A DNA stretch of 64,000 bases from Bradyrhizobium sp. AUGA SZCCT0176 (GTDB lineage: Bacteria; Pseudomonadota; Alphaproteobacteria; Rhizobiales; Xanthobacteraceae), in contig NZ_JAFCMB010000001.1 of assembly GCF_018130145.1 (NCBI RefSeq), forward strand, positions 62,001-126,000, given 5' to 3'. Below are positions 56,145 to 64,000 of the stretch, in pieces (positions within the stretch are counted from its first letter, which is position 1; the number at the start of each line of letters is the position of its first letter). The notes below the pieces were generated by a model, which did not search any database, was not told the origin of the DNA, and worked only from the letters and a program-made list of their open reading frames with translations. A program made the translations under genes and the position numbers.

Positions 56145-58337
56145 GTGCAGACCGCACAACGCAATTCGCTGAGATTGCTGCAATGGATGATGGCGGCCTC
56201 GCTGGCCCTCCCGCTGGCGCTGTTCATCTTTGCATCCGCGGTTTCCTGGATCTCGATCAACGAGACCGCCGACCGGGAAATCGAACGCTCGCTCGATGTC
56301 GTGCACGAGCACGCGCTGAAAGTGTTCGAGACCATCGACCGCAGCCTGTCCGAAATCGCCGAGGTGATCCGCGGCATTCCGGACGCCGGCATTACTTCCC
56401 GCGAGGAAGCGCTGCATCAGCGGCTGAAGCAGCTTGTCGGGTCGCTGCCGCAGGTGAAATCGACCTGGGTCTTCGACGCCAGGGGCCACGCGCTCGTCAA
56501 CAGCCTCGTCATGCCCCCGCCCGAGATCGACTTCTCGGACCGGGATTATTTCAAGGTCCATGTCGCCGGCGACATCGGAACCTATATTGGCCAAGCGCTG
56601 ATACCGCGCCCGCCCTATCAGGGCGCGCCGTTTTTCGGCTTCAGCCGGCGGCGGCAAAACGCGGACGGCAGCTTTGCCGGCGTGATCCAGGCGTCGGTAC
56701 TGCCTGAATATTTCGAGAATTTCTACGCCCGGATCGGCCGCGAGCCCGGCAGCTTCTTTGCGCTCGCCCTGACCGACGGCGCGGTGCTGGCGCGCTTTCC
56801 AACCATCGATCAGGAAGCTCGGCTCGACTTCTCGGGACCGGTCGGACAGCAGATCGCGGCGAACCCCAAGGCCGGCCTCATCACCGTGACGTCGCCGACC
56901 GACGGCATCGAGCGCCGCCTCGGCTACCAGCGGCTCGCCGAATATCCGATCTATATCAGCGCCGGCCTTGAGACGTCGGCAATCCGGGCGCGCTGGTTCT
57001 CCACCATCAGCCAGCACCTCATCTTCGGCGCGCCGGCCACCGCCCTGTTGTTCTTCTTGCTCGCTCTCGCCCTGCGTCGAACGCGGCATCTTTATGCCGA
57101 GGCTGCCAAGCGGCAGGAGGCCGAGGAAGCGCTGAAGCATGGCCAGCGGCTCGAGGCGCTGGGGCAACTCACCGGCGGCGTCGCGCATGACTTCAACAAT
57201 CTGCTCACCGTGATCCGCGCCTCCGTCGATCTGTTGCGGCGACCGGACCTGCCGGAGCCGCGCCGGCTGCGCTACATCGACGCGATCTCGGACACGGTCA
57301 CACGCGCGGCACGACTGACGAGCCAGCTGCTGGCGTTCGCACGCCGTCAGACACTCAAGCCGGAACTGTTCGACGTCGGCCAAAACGTGCAGATGCTGAG
57401 CGAGATGATCAAGACGCTGATCGGTTCGCGGATCGAGATCGAGATCCATGGGCCGACCGAACCGTGCGTCGTCAATGCCGATGCCGGGCAGTTCGAAACC
57501 GCGATGATCAACATGGCGGTCAACGCCCGCGACGCCATGGACGGCCGCGGCAGGCTGACCATCACGGTGCACGCGGCAACCGAATTGCCCGGCGCCGCCG
57601 CAGGTTCGCCAAATCCCCGCAACCAGGATTCCATCGGCCAGAACCGCGCCGGCCAAAAACCCACCGGCTATGTCGCCGTCTCCGTCGAGGATACCGGCGT
57701 CGGCATTCCCCAGGAGCAGTACGGTCGCATCTTCGAACCCTTCTTCACCACCAAGGAGGTCGGCCAGGGCACCGGGCTCGGCCTGTCCCAGGTGTTCGGT
57801 TTCGCCAGGCAATCCGGCGGCGAAGTGGTGGTGGCCAGCGAAGTGGGAAAAGGCAGCGTTTTCACGCTGTACCTGCCGCGTGCCACCGGTGACGGCAAGC
57901 CGCAGCAGATAATAGTGGAAGATGCTCCGCCGCTCGACGGAAGGGGCATGTCGGTGCTCGTGGTCGAAGACAATATCGAGGTCGGGAAATTCGCCACCGA
58001 CGCGCTGGCCGAACTCGGCTACGGCACAACCCTGGTCGACAACGCCACGCACGCGCTGGAAGAACTGGCTGAAGGCGCCGACCGCTACGACGTGGTGTTC
58101 ACCGACGTCGTGATGCCGGGCATGACCGGCATCGAGCTGGCGCAGGAAATCCGCCGTTACCATGCCGATCTGCCGGTCGTGCTGACCAGCGGCTACAGCC
58201 ACGGCCTGTCCGAAAGCGGCAGCGACGGTCTGGAGCTGCTGCAAAAGCCCTACTCGATCGAGCAGCTTTCGCGCGTGCTGCACGCGGTCGCCCGCTGGCG
58301 CATGATGAAACGCGCCACCGCGACGCGGGCGTCCTGA
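56145..58337 (+). CDS. hybrid sensor histidine kinase/response regulator
   Basis: The 730-residue protein has TM1 (about 14-37), a periplasmic PDC/Cache-type sensor (about 40-283), TM2 (about 287-310), an H-box GQLTGGVAHDFNN with His348, HATPase (N463, DTGVG near 516) and a C-terminal receiver with Asp654 (VFTDVVMPGM). A GTG start at 56145 follows CAGGAG. It likely autophosphorylates and passes phosphate to its own receiver. The signal is unknown. It starts 121 bases after sdhB, in the same direction. Confidence 0.93.
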   Translation: MQTAQRNSLRLLQWMMAASLALPLALFIFASAVSWISINETADREIERSLDVVHEHALKVFETIDRSLSEIAEVIRGIPDAGITSREEALHQRLKQLVGSLPQVKSTWVFDARGHALVNSLVMPPPEIDFSDRDYFKVHVAGDIGTYIGQALIPRPPYQGAPFFGFSRRRQNADGSFAGVIQASVLPEYFENFYARIGREPGSFFALALTDGAVLARFPTIDQEARLDFSGPVGQQIAANPKAGLITVTSPTDGIERRLGYQRLAEYPIYISAGLETSAIRARWFSTISQHLIFGAPATALLFFLLALALRRTRHLYAEAAKRQEAEEALKHGQRLEALGQLTGGVAHDFNNLLTVIRASVDLLRRPDLPEPRRLRYIDAISDTVTRAARLTSQLLAFARRQTLKPELFDVGQNVQMLSEMIKTLIGSRIEIEIHGPTEPCVVNADAGQFETAMINMAVNARDAMDGRGRLTITVHAATELPGAAAGSPNPRNQDSIGQNRAGQKPTGYVAVSVEDTGVGIPQEQYGRIFEPFFTTKEVGQGTGLGLSQVFGFARQSGGEVVVASEVGKGSVFTLYLPRATGDGKPQQIIVEDAPPLDGRGMSVLVVEDNIEVGKFATDALAELGYGTTLVDNATHALEELAEGADRYDVVFTDVVMPGMTGIELAQEIRRYHADLPVVLTSGYSHGLSESGSDGLELLQKPYSIEQLSRVLHAVARWRMMKRATATRAS

Positions 58338-58365
58338 GGTCAGCAGGTCAGCGGTGTCATTCACA

Positions 58366-58426
58366 CGTCGTCACGGCCGGGCCAAGCCGTCTGAAGGACG
58401 GCGTCGCTTGCGCTCGCCTATGACGT
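58366..58426. repeat. repeat with GTCTGAAGGACGGC element
   Basis: AGCCGTCTGAAGGACGGCGTCGCTT, flanked by CGTCACGGCC and TATGACG, matches the core of the repeat at 41191-41302. It is in the gap between the kinase and the ABC transporter gene. Confidence 0.7.
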
Positions 58427-58475
58427 GGGAAGCACCCATCAGGGAACCTTCTGATTTTCTTCGCGTTATCGGGCC

Positions 58476-60539
58476 ATGGCCAAGACTGATAGTAAGTCCG
58501 ATGCGAAGTCCGCCGTGAAGTCCGAGCCGTCCTCGAAGAAATCCGACTCGAAGAAATCCGATTCCTCGAAGAAATCGCCTGCCACCAAAGAATCTGCTTC
58601 CGAAGAGTCATCGGAAGAAAAGTCCGAGGTTGTCGATGTCGTTGCGGAAGACGGCGACCACGTTGAACCGCCGCCGCCGCAGGTGGTCGAGCCCGACCCG
58701 GAATTGTCGCCGGAGGAGGCCGAGCAGGCGCGTAAAGACTATCTGCTGACACGGTTCTGGATCAGCGCGCGCGGCTATTGGGGCAGAGGCGGCGACCGGC
58801 TGGCATGGGTCTTTTCGATCGGGCTGTTGATCCTGATCGTCGTCAATGTCGGATTCCAGTACGGCATCAATGTCTGGAACCGGGCGATCTTCGACGCCAT
58901 CGAGAAGCGCGAATCCGCCACCGTCTTCTATCTCACCGGGGTGTTCTTCCCGCTTGCGATCGGCAGCGTGCTGCTCGGCGTCGCGCAGGTGTTCGCGCGG
59001 ATGGGCATCCAGCGGCGCTGGCGGGCCTGGCTGACCAGCGCTGTCATGACGCGCTGGCTCACCAGCGGCCGCTACTACCAGCTCAACCTCGTCGGCGGCG
59101 ATCACAAGAATCCGGAACACCGCATCGCCGAGGATCTGCGGATCTCGACCGACTCGCCGGTGGATTTCGTCGCCGGCGTCACCTCGGCGTTTTTATCCGC
59201 TGCGACCTTCATCGTGGTGCTCTGGACCATCGGCGGCGCGCTGACGGTGACGCTCGGCGGATCTGTTGTGACGATCCCCGGCTTTCTCGTCATTGCCGCG
59301 GTGGTCTACGCCGCGATCGCCTCCGGCTCGATCATGGCCATCGGCCGCCGCTTCGTGCAGGTGTCCGAGGACAAGAACCAGGCCGAGGCCGAATTCCGCT
59401 ACACGCTGACCCGGGTGCGCGAGAACGGCGAGAGCATCGCGCTGCTCGGCGGCGAGGAGGAAGAACGCGACGGCCTCGACAAGAACTTTTCCAATGTACT
59501 GCGGCAATGGTCGCAGCTCGCCCGCCAGCATATGCGCACCACGCTGGTGTCGCAGGGATCCGGCCTGATTGCACCTGTGGTCCCGCTGCTGCTGTGCGCG
59601 CCGAAATTCCTCGACGGCAGCATGACGCTCGGACAGGTGATGCAGGCGGCCTCCGCCTTTACCATCGTGCAGACCGCGTTCGGCTGGCTGGTCGACAATT
59701 ATCCGCGTCTCGCCGACTGGAACGCCTGCGCGCGCCGGATCGCCTCGCTGATGATGTCGCTCGACGGGCTGGAGCGGGCCGAACGCGGCGACGGCTTCGG
59801 CCGCATCAAGCGCGGCGAGACCGAGGGCGAGGCCATGCTCAGCCTCAACGATTTTTCGGTAACGCTCGACGACGGCACCGCCGTGGTCGGCGAGACCGAA
59901 GTCGTGATTGAACCTGGCGAACGGCTGTTGGTGGCCGGCGAATCCGGCACCGGCAAAAGCACCTTGGTGCGCGCGATTGCGGGGCTGTGGCCATGGGGTG
60001 GCGGCAGCGTCAATTTCCATCCTGACCGCCGGCTCTTCATGCTGCCGCAGAAGCCGTACATCCCCACCGGCACGCTGCGCCGTGCGATCGCCTATCCCGG
60101 CGCCGCCGAGGACTGGAGATCCGAACAATTCTGCGAAGCCCTGCACAAGGTCGGTCTCGATCATCTCAAGGAGAAGATCGAGGAAGAGGCGCCGTGGGAC
60201 CAGACATTGTCGGGCGGCGAAAAGCAGCGGCTGGCGTTCGCGCGGCTGTTGCTGCACAACCCCGACATCGTGGTGCTGGACGAGGCGACCTCGGCGCTCG
60301 ACGAAAAGAGCCAGGACAAGATGATGGAGATGGTCATCAAGGAGCTGCCGAAAGCAACCATCGTCAGTGTCGCCCATCGCGTCGAGCTGGAAGCCTTCCA
60401 TAGCCGCAAGATCGTGCTGGAGCGGCGCAAGGGCGGCGCCAAGCTCGTCAGCGACGTCGATCTGATCCCGCGCAAGGGCAAACGCCGCCTGCTCGGCCGC
60501 TTCCTGCGCCAACGCAAGCCGCCGAAAAAGGCGGCGTGA
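58476..60539 (+). CDS. ABC transporter, SbmA/BacA-type membrane domain fused to ATPase
   Basis: The 687-residue fused transporter has a Lys/Ser/Glu-rich polar N-terminus (1-85), six helices in an ABC_membrane_2/SbmA_BacA-type domain (about 105-400, with NPEHRIAEDLR), and a C-terminal ATPase. The ATPase has Walker A GESGTGKS (488-495), LSGGE (579-583), Walker B IVVLDEATS and His634. This layout matches BclA-like proteins of Bradyrhizobium, which import antimicrobial peptides including legume NCR peptides. It also matches YddA-type proteins. Which applies is not shown by sequence. The charged N-terminus is unusual in length. Confidence 0.85.
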   Translation: MAKTDSKSDAKSAVKSEPSSKKSDSKKSDSSKKSPATKESASEESSEEKSEVVDVVAEDGDHVEPPPPQVVEPDPELSPEEAEQARKDYLLTRFWISARGYWGRGGDRLAWVFSIGLLILIVVNVGFQYGINVWNRAIFDAIEKRESATVFYLTGVFFPLAIGSVLLGVAQVFARMGIQRRWRAWLTSAVMTRWLTSGRYYQLNLVGGDHKNPEHRIAEDLRISTDSPVDFVAGVTSAFLSAATFIVVLWTIGGALTVTLGGSVVTIPGFLVIAAVVYAAIASGSIMAIGRRFVQVSEDKNQAEAEFRYTLTRVRENGESIALLGGEEEERDGLDKNFSNVLRQWSQLARQHMRTTLVSQGSGLIAPVVPLLLCAPKFLDGSMTLGQVMQAASAFTIVQTAFGWLVDNYPRLADWNACARRIASLMMSLDGLERAERGDGFGRIKRGETEGEAMLSLNDFSVTLDDGTAVVGETEVVIEPGERLLVAGESGTGKSTLVRAIAGLWPWGGGSVNFHPDRRLFMLPQKPYIPTGTLRRAIAYPGAAEDWRSEQFCEALHKVGLDHLKEKIEEEAPWDQTLSGGEKQRLAFARLLLHNPDIVVLDEATSALDEKSQDKMMEMVIKELPKATIVSVAHRVELEAFHSRKIVLERRKGGAKLVSDVDLIPRKGKRRLLGRFLRQRKPPKKAA

Positions 60540-60547
60540 CGCTAGCT

Positions 60548-60688
60548 GTCGTCCCGGCGAACGCCGGGACCCATACCGCGTGATCTGTCGATGAAGCTCG
60601 GTAGCAGAGACCATTCGCAAAACTTCTCCCTGTGGTTATGGGTCCCCCGATGCGCAATTGCGCATCTGAGCTCAAGGCCGGGACGACG
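60548..60688. repeat. inverted repeat with GTCGTCCCGG arms
   Basis: GTCGTCCCGGC...GGGACCCATA at the left faces TTATGGGTCC...GGCCGGGACGAC at the right. An inserted CGATGCGCAATTGCGCATC palindrome sits in the right arm. Same family as 39907-40030. Confidence 0.8.
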
Positions 60689-60716
60689 AGAGTTGGAGTC
60701 CTCGCTAAAAGTCGCT

Positions 60717-61577
60717 ATGCATGCGCCGCTTTCCACCGAGGATATCAGTTTGAAGCCCGACAACGACCCCACGCCCGCGCCGTTCGGCGCGTTCGCACCG
60801 AATGCTGCGCAGGCCGCGATCATTGCGCTGGCGCACCGCTCGCGGCTGAAGCGCGGCGCGTTCCGGCCGATGCTGTCGCGGCTGGTCAATGTGCTGCGCG
60901 CAGGGCCGGTGGACGTGCGCTACCAGGGCGCATCGTTTCGTTTCTATCACCAGGCCAGCGCCACCGAGCGCGGCGCGCTGTTCAATCCGGACTACAACAT
61001 CGAGGAGCTGGATTTCTTGCGCGCGCATACGCCCTCCGGCGGCGTGTTCGTCGATGTCGGCGCCAATGTCGGCACCTATGCGCTTGCGCTGGCGCGCCAT
61101 GTCGGCGCAAGCGGCAGGGTGATCGCGATCGAGCCGCATCCGGTCACGCATGCCCGGCTCGCCTTCAACAACGCCGCCTCCGGCTTTGCCCACACCAGAC
61201 TGGTCGCCGCCGCCGCCGGTCCCGCCGATGGCGAGTTGATGATCGAGACCGATGGCGACAATCTCGGCGCCAGTCATATCGTGTCGGGTCAAGCCTCGAG
61301 CAAGGCGATCAAGGTACCGTCGCTGCGGCTGCAGCGCATCCTCAATGAAGCCGGCGTCTCGCATGTCGATGCGCTGAAGATCGACGTCGAAGGCTTTGAG
61401 GACCGCGTGTTGACCGGCTTCTTCAAGGACGCACCGCAGTCGCTATGGCCGCGCGCGGTGGTGATCGAACATCTGTCATCGAATGAATGGCAGAATGACT
61501 GCATCGCCGACATGCGCGCCCGCGGCTATGCCGAAACCGGCAAGACCCGCAGCAATACGCTGCTGGTGCGCGACTGA
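60717..61577 (+). CDS. FkbM-family methyltransferase
   Basis: The 286-residue protein has the SAM-binding motif FVDVGANVGTYALALARHVG (111-130), IAIEPHP, and LKIDVEGFEDRVL (typical of FkbM). FkbM-family enzymes O-methylate sugars or polyketides. The start at 60717 is preferred; an in-frame upstream stretch (from 60591) is repeat-derived. The target is unknown. It follows the ABC transporter but is separated by a repeat. VOC gene follows 31 bases on. Confidence 0.87.
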   Translation: MHAPLSTEDISLKPDNDPTPAPFGAFAPNAAQAAIIALAHRSRLKRGAFRPMLSRLVNVLRAGPVDVRYQGASFRFYHQASATERGALFNPDYNIEELDFLRAHTPSGGVFVDVGANVGTYALALARHVGASGRVIAIEPHPVTHARLAFNNAASGFAHTRLVAAAAGPADGELMIETDGDNLGASHIVSGQASSKAIKVPSLRLQRILNEAGVSHVDALKIDVEGFEDRVLTGFFKDAPQSLWPRAVVIEHLSSNEWQNDCIADMRARGYAETGKTRSNTLLVRD

Positions 61578-61608
61578 ACCGACCATCTTCTAACCACGGG
61601 AGAGTTCG

Positions 61609-61995
61609 ATGATCGACCATATCGGTTTTCCGGTTTCGGATTATGAACGCGCCAAGGCGTTCTATGTGAAGGCGCTGGCGCCGCTCGACTATGTGCTGGT
61701 CATGGAAGTGACGCAGGAACAGACCGGCCATGATCCCGCCGCCGGCTTTGGCGCCAACGGCAAGCCGGATTTCTGGATCGGCGGCGAAGGCGGATTGAAC
61801 AAACCGCTGCATGTCGCGATCCTCGCCAAGGACCGCGCCACCGTCGATGCCTTCTACAACGCCGCCTTGGCTGCCGGCGGGCGCGACAACGGCGCGCCTG
61901 GAATCCGCGCGCATTATCACCCGAACTATTACGGCGCCTTCGTGCTCGACCCCGACGGCCACAACATCGAGGCGGTCTGCCACACGCCGGGATAA
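61609..61995 (+). CDS. VOC family (glyoxalase-like) protein
   Basis: The 128-residue protein has the paired VOC beta-alpha-beta units: MIDHIGFPVSDYERAKAFYVKALAPLDY at the N-terminus, HVAILAKDRATVDAFYNAALAAGG, and YYGAFVLDPDGHNIEAVCH. Putative metal ligands His4, and Glu in NIEAVCH, are present. Reaction unknown; dioxygenase, isomerase or resistance roles all occur in the family. Confidence 0.88.
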   Translation: MIDHIGFPVSDYERAKAFYVKALAPLDYVLVMEVTQEQTGHDPAAGFGANGKPDFWIGGEGGLNKPLHVAILAKDRATVDAFYNAALAAGGRDNGAPGIRAHYHPNYYGAFVLDPDGHNIEAVCHTPG

Positions 61996-62021
61996 TCGGG
62001 TTTCCGTGCAGGTTTGTTTGG

Positions 62022-62046
62022 GGAACCTCCGGGCATTAGTTCCGTT
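62022..62046 (+). promoter_or_regulatory. EcfG-type general stress promoter match
   Basis: GGAAC at 62022-62026, then exactly 16 bases, then CGTT at 62043-62046. This is an exact match to the alphaproteobacterial EcfG consensus GGAAC-N16/17-CGTT. The expected start of transcription falls at about 62053-62054, on the ATG of the next frame. Confidence 0.6.
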
Positions 62047-62053
62047 GCCGTAG

Positions 62054-62290
62054 ATGCCAATCGAACCTCCCGAAATCCCGCCGCCTACACCGGGAAAACC
62101 AACCGAGCCGCCGCGCGAAGATCCTCCGGGCAATCCCCGTCCGGAGGTTCCGCCACCGATGCGCGAGCCCGGCGCTCCGCCGCCGCCGCAGGAATTGCCG
62201 GGCAAGACGCCGGATGAACTGCCGGTGCGCGGACCGAACGGTCCCGCTACGCCCAATCCGGCCACAGATCGGCCACAGGGAGCAATTTGA
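62054..62290 (+). CDS. small proline-rich protein
   Basis: The 78-residue frame is about one third Pro with Glu, Gly and Asn (MPIEPPEIPPPTPGKPTEPP...). It has no signal peptide, membrane segment or Shine-Dalgarno. An exact EcfG-type promoter match (62022-62046) puts the transcription start at or just before the ATG, so the mRNA could be leaderless, or the true start may be later (for instance the Met at residue 36). Disordered, stress-linked proteins of this kind are common in Bradyrhizobium (memory). Function unknown. Confidence 0.58.
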   Translation: MPIEPPEIPPPTPGKPTEPPREDPPGNPRPEVPPPMREPGAPPPPQELPGKTPDELPVRGPNGPATPNPATDRPQGAI

Positions 62291-62486
62291 CTTTGATTTG
62301 AAAGCGTCGCCTGAATACGCAATGAACAATTGCACATGTAACCTATTGCGTCCGCGAAATAAAAAGCATCCGCGCTCTCCAGCCCGCCACAATCCGGTCT
62401 AACGATTAGCCGTTGATCGACCCGCCCACGCAATCGGCAACAACGATTCCTTCGCTGCCAGAACCTTTCCAGGGACCCAGAACATC

Positions 62487-64000
62487 ATGACAAACCTTCG
62501 CATCGTGCTGCTTGCCACGACCGCTCTGACGGTGACGCAGATCGCGACATCCGCCTCGCACGCGCAAAATGCGCCACTGGTCGTCGCACAGGCCAGGGAG
62601 GAGCTCGGTCCCGACGGAAAGCCCAAGGCGCCGCCAAAGGGCGCGCCGCCGCCGGCCGCGAAGCCACCGACACCACCTGCGCCGCCACCGGCTGTGGCTC
62701 CGCCTCCACGCCCGGCACCTCCGCCGGCTCCGCCGCCTGCTGCGGCTCCTCCGCCGCGTCCCGCACCGCCGCCGGCACCACCCGCCGCCGCGCCGCCGCC
62801 GCGGCCGACACCTCCTCCCGCGCCGCCACCGGCGGCTGCGCCGAAGCCACCAGCTCCGCCCGCCGCTGCGCCGCCTCCGCGTCCAACGCCGCCGCCGGCT
62901 GCGGCTCCGCCCGCACGTCCGACACCAACGCCGCCGCCTGCCGCAGCTCCGCCCGCGCGTACGCCGCCTCCGCCAGCGGCAACCACCACGCCTGCGCCGA
63001 CCGCATCGCCGCCCGCTGCAGGCAGCACAACGACGACACCTCCGGGTGCGCCACCGCGCCCGGGCACGGGCGCGCCTCCGGCTGGCACCAAGCGTGTGCC
63101 GGGAGCGCCGGGCGCAGCCCCCACGGCAACGCCAACCGCTACACCATCGCCGACCACGCCTCCGGCCGCTGCAACGCCTTCGACGCCTCCTGCCGGCGCA
63201 GCTCCGACGGCGCCTTCGCGTCCAGGCGCAACAACGCCGCCCGCTGCGGGCGGCGCGACGACGACACCTCCGGGTGGTCAGCCGCCACGCCCCGGTCAGC
63301 CACCCGGCGCACCGCCGGCTGCCGGAACGACACCGCCTGCTGGCGCACCGCCGGCCGCCGGAACGACGCCGCCTGCGGGCGCACCCCCGTCAGCCGGAGC
63401 GCCGACGCCCGGCCAGCAGGGACGCCCGGTCATTCCGCCCGCACCTCCCGCCGGCGCCCCGGCCCCAAGTACCGTCCCTGGATCGGCAGCCGCAACAGCA
63501 CCGCCCGGCAGATCGCAAAACGCTCCGCCGACGGTTGCACCGGCCTTCCGGGCCGCACCCACGGTCACAACGCAACTGCCGTCAGCGCCACCGCCGCGGC
63601 GGGAAAACATGACGCCACTCGCGATCGGCGCAGGCGTTGTGGCCGGCGCCGTGGTCGGCGCGACCATCGCCAACATGCACAGCCAGCGGCGCGAAACCAT
63701 CGAAGGCGGTCGCACCATCTACACCGAGCCGGACCGGATCATCATCCGCGACCCGAGCGGCCAGCAATACGTCCGCGGCAACGATCTCTATCGCTTCCGT
63801 TATGGTGCGCGTGACATCCAGACCGAGACCGTCGGCGGCGAAACCCGCACCATCGTGATCCGGCCGGACGGCAGCCGGATCATCACCGTGGTCGGCAACG
63901 ACGGGCGGCTGCTGCGCCGGATCCGCCGCGACGAACGGGGCCGCGAGGTCATCATCATCGACAACAGCTACCGCGATCCGCGCGCGGTCGGCGGCTTCTA
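62487..64000 (+). CDS. large proline/alanine-rich envelope protein, probable OmpA-type (5' part)
   Basis: The ATG at 62487 opens a frame with no stop up to the window end. A signal peptide ends near SHA-QN (residue 26). Residues about 45-370 are a Pro/Ala/Thr low-complexity region, with PPPAAAPP-type units. A hydrophobic Gly/Ala/Val segment follows at 377-394, then IYTEPDRIIIRDPSGQQYVRGNDLYRFR and a charged region to the end. The last full codon is Phe; the final two bases (TA) could begin a stop or Tyr. From memory, similar Bradyrhizobium proteins continue into an OmpA peptidoglycan-binding domain. That part is not visible here. Confidence 0.8.
   Translation, partial: MTNLRIVLLATTALTVTQIATSASHAQNAPLVVAQAREELGPDGKPKAPPKGAPPPAAKPPTPPAPPPAVAPPPRPAPPPAPPPAAAPPPRPAPPPAPPAAAPPPRPTPPPAPPPAAAPKPPAPPAAAPPPRPTPPPAAAPPARPTPTPPPAAAPPARTPPPPAATTTPAPTASPPAAGSTTTTPPGAPPRPGTGAPPAGTKRVPGAPGAAPTATPTATPSPTTPPAAATPSTPPAGAAPTAPSRPGATTPPAAGGATTTPPGGQPPRPGQPPGAPPAAGTTPPAGAPPAAGTTPPAGAPPSAGAPTPGQQGRPVIPPAPPAGAPAPSTVPGSAAATAPPGRSQNAPPTVAPAFRAAPTVTTQLPSAPPPRRENMTPLAIGAGVVAGAVVGATIANMHSQRRETIEGGRTIYTEPDRIIIRDPSGQQYVRGNDLYRFRYGARDIQTETVGGETRTIVIRPDGSRIITVVGNDGRLLRRIRRDERGREVIIIDNSYRDPRAVGGF

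Noticed and set aside
56103..58364. 753-codon minus-strand frame opposite the hybrid kinase
   Set aside because: The plus strand shows H-box, HATPase and receiver motifs, and the opposite frame has none.
62399..63157. Gly-rich minus-strand frame in the proline-rich gene
   Set aside because: It is the reverse reading of the Pro/Ala repeats (CCN reads as GGN). No signal peptide, motif or Shine-Dalgarno supports it.

Overview
The window is high-GC DNA from an alphaproteobacterial chromosome. It most resembles Bradyrhizobium or a close Nitrobacteraceae relative (Rhodopseudomonas, Afipia). The case rests on gene content (DUF2794, DUF1223, DUF6455, a BacA-like ABC transporter, MatB), on the order aconitase-ccmABCDG / ftsY / mtaB-dapF / ffh-rpsP-rimM-trmD-rplS-leuC-leuD-asd-leuB / sdhCDAB, and on the many imperfect palindromes between genes. 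No search could be run, so the genus is an inference. I see no tRNA, rRNA, CRISPR array, integrase, transposase or phage gene. This is ordinary core chromosome.

Layout. 1-5100: 3' flank of a zapE-type ATPase gene, thpR, and a tesA-like esterase divergent from a ybbA/ybbP-like ABC exporter. 5346-8542: a Bax-inhibitor-type membrane protein, a GNAT acetyltransferase, DUF2794, a candidate structured RNA and a DUF1223 protein. 8829-14637: acnA, then the cytochrome c maturation run ccmA-B-C-D-G. 14895-20445: a ComEA-like protein, yciB-ftsY, an RluA-type pseudouridine synthase, a 2H phosphoesterase, mtaB and dapF. 20627-23397: two secreted proteins (GyrI-like and SIMPL) and a metallo-beta-lactamase-fold hydrolase.

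23649-29179: ffh, rpsP, rimM, trmD, rplS and leuC, a translation and protein-targeting block. 29280-33626: a small conserved-looking protein, a chemoreceptor, three small secreted proteins rich in Tyr/His/Arg, and a zincin-like protein. 33723-41163: leuD, a GT32-type glycosyltransferase, DUF6455, a CitE/malyl-CoA-lyase-like protein, beta-carbonic anhydrase, asd, two orphan proteins and leuB. 41412-45778: DMT and MFS transporters, a YedY-like molybdoenzyme with its cytochrome b, and a fasciclin protein.

45779-46666 is a gene-free block of repeat sequence. 46667-51953: folB, an SDR divergent from matB, an HD-GYP protein and a TauE-type exporter. 52460-61995: sdhCDAB, a hybrid histidine kinase, a BacA-related ABC transporter, an FkbM methyltransferase and a VOC protein. 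62022-64000: a small proline-rich ORF behind a good EcfG-type promoter match, and the start of a large proline-rich, probably OmpA-type, envelope protein.

How the genes work together. SRP and its receptor (ffh, ftsY) lie within about 8 kb of each other and beside ribosomal protein and tRNA-modification genes. acnA and sdhCDAB serve the TCA cycle, and Sdh passes electrons to quinone. The Ccm set builds the c-type cytochromes of the same respiratory chain. leuC, leuD and leuB (leucine) and asd and dapF (lysine/diaminopimelate) are scattered single biosynthetic genes. The rest is envelope, transport and signalling. The least explained parts are the small secreted proteins, the EcfG-type promoter signals, the candidate RNA near 7.5 kb and the repeat families.
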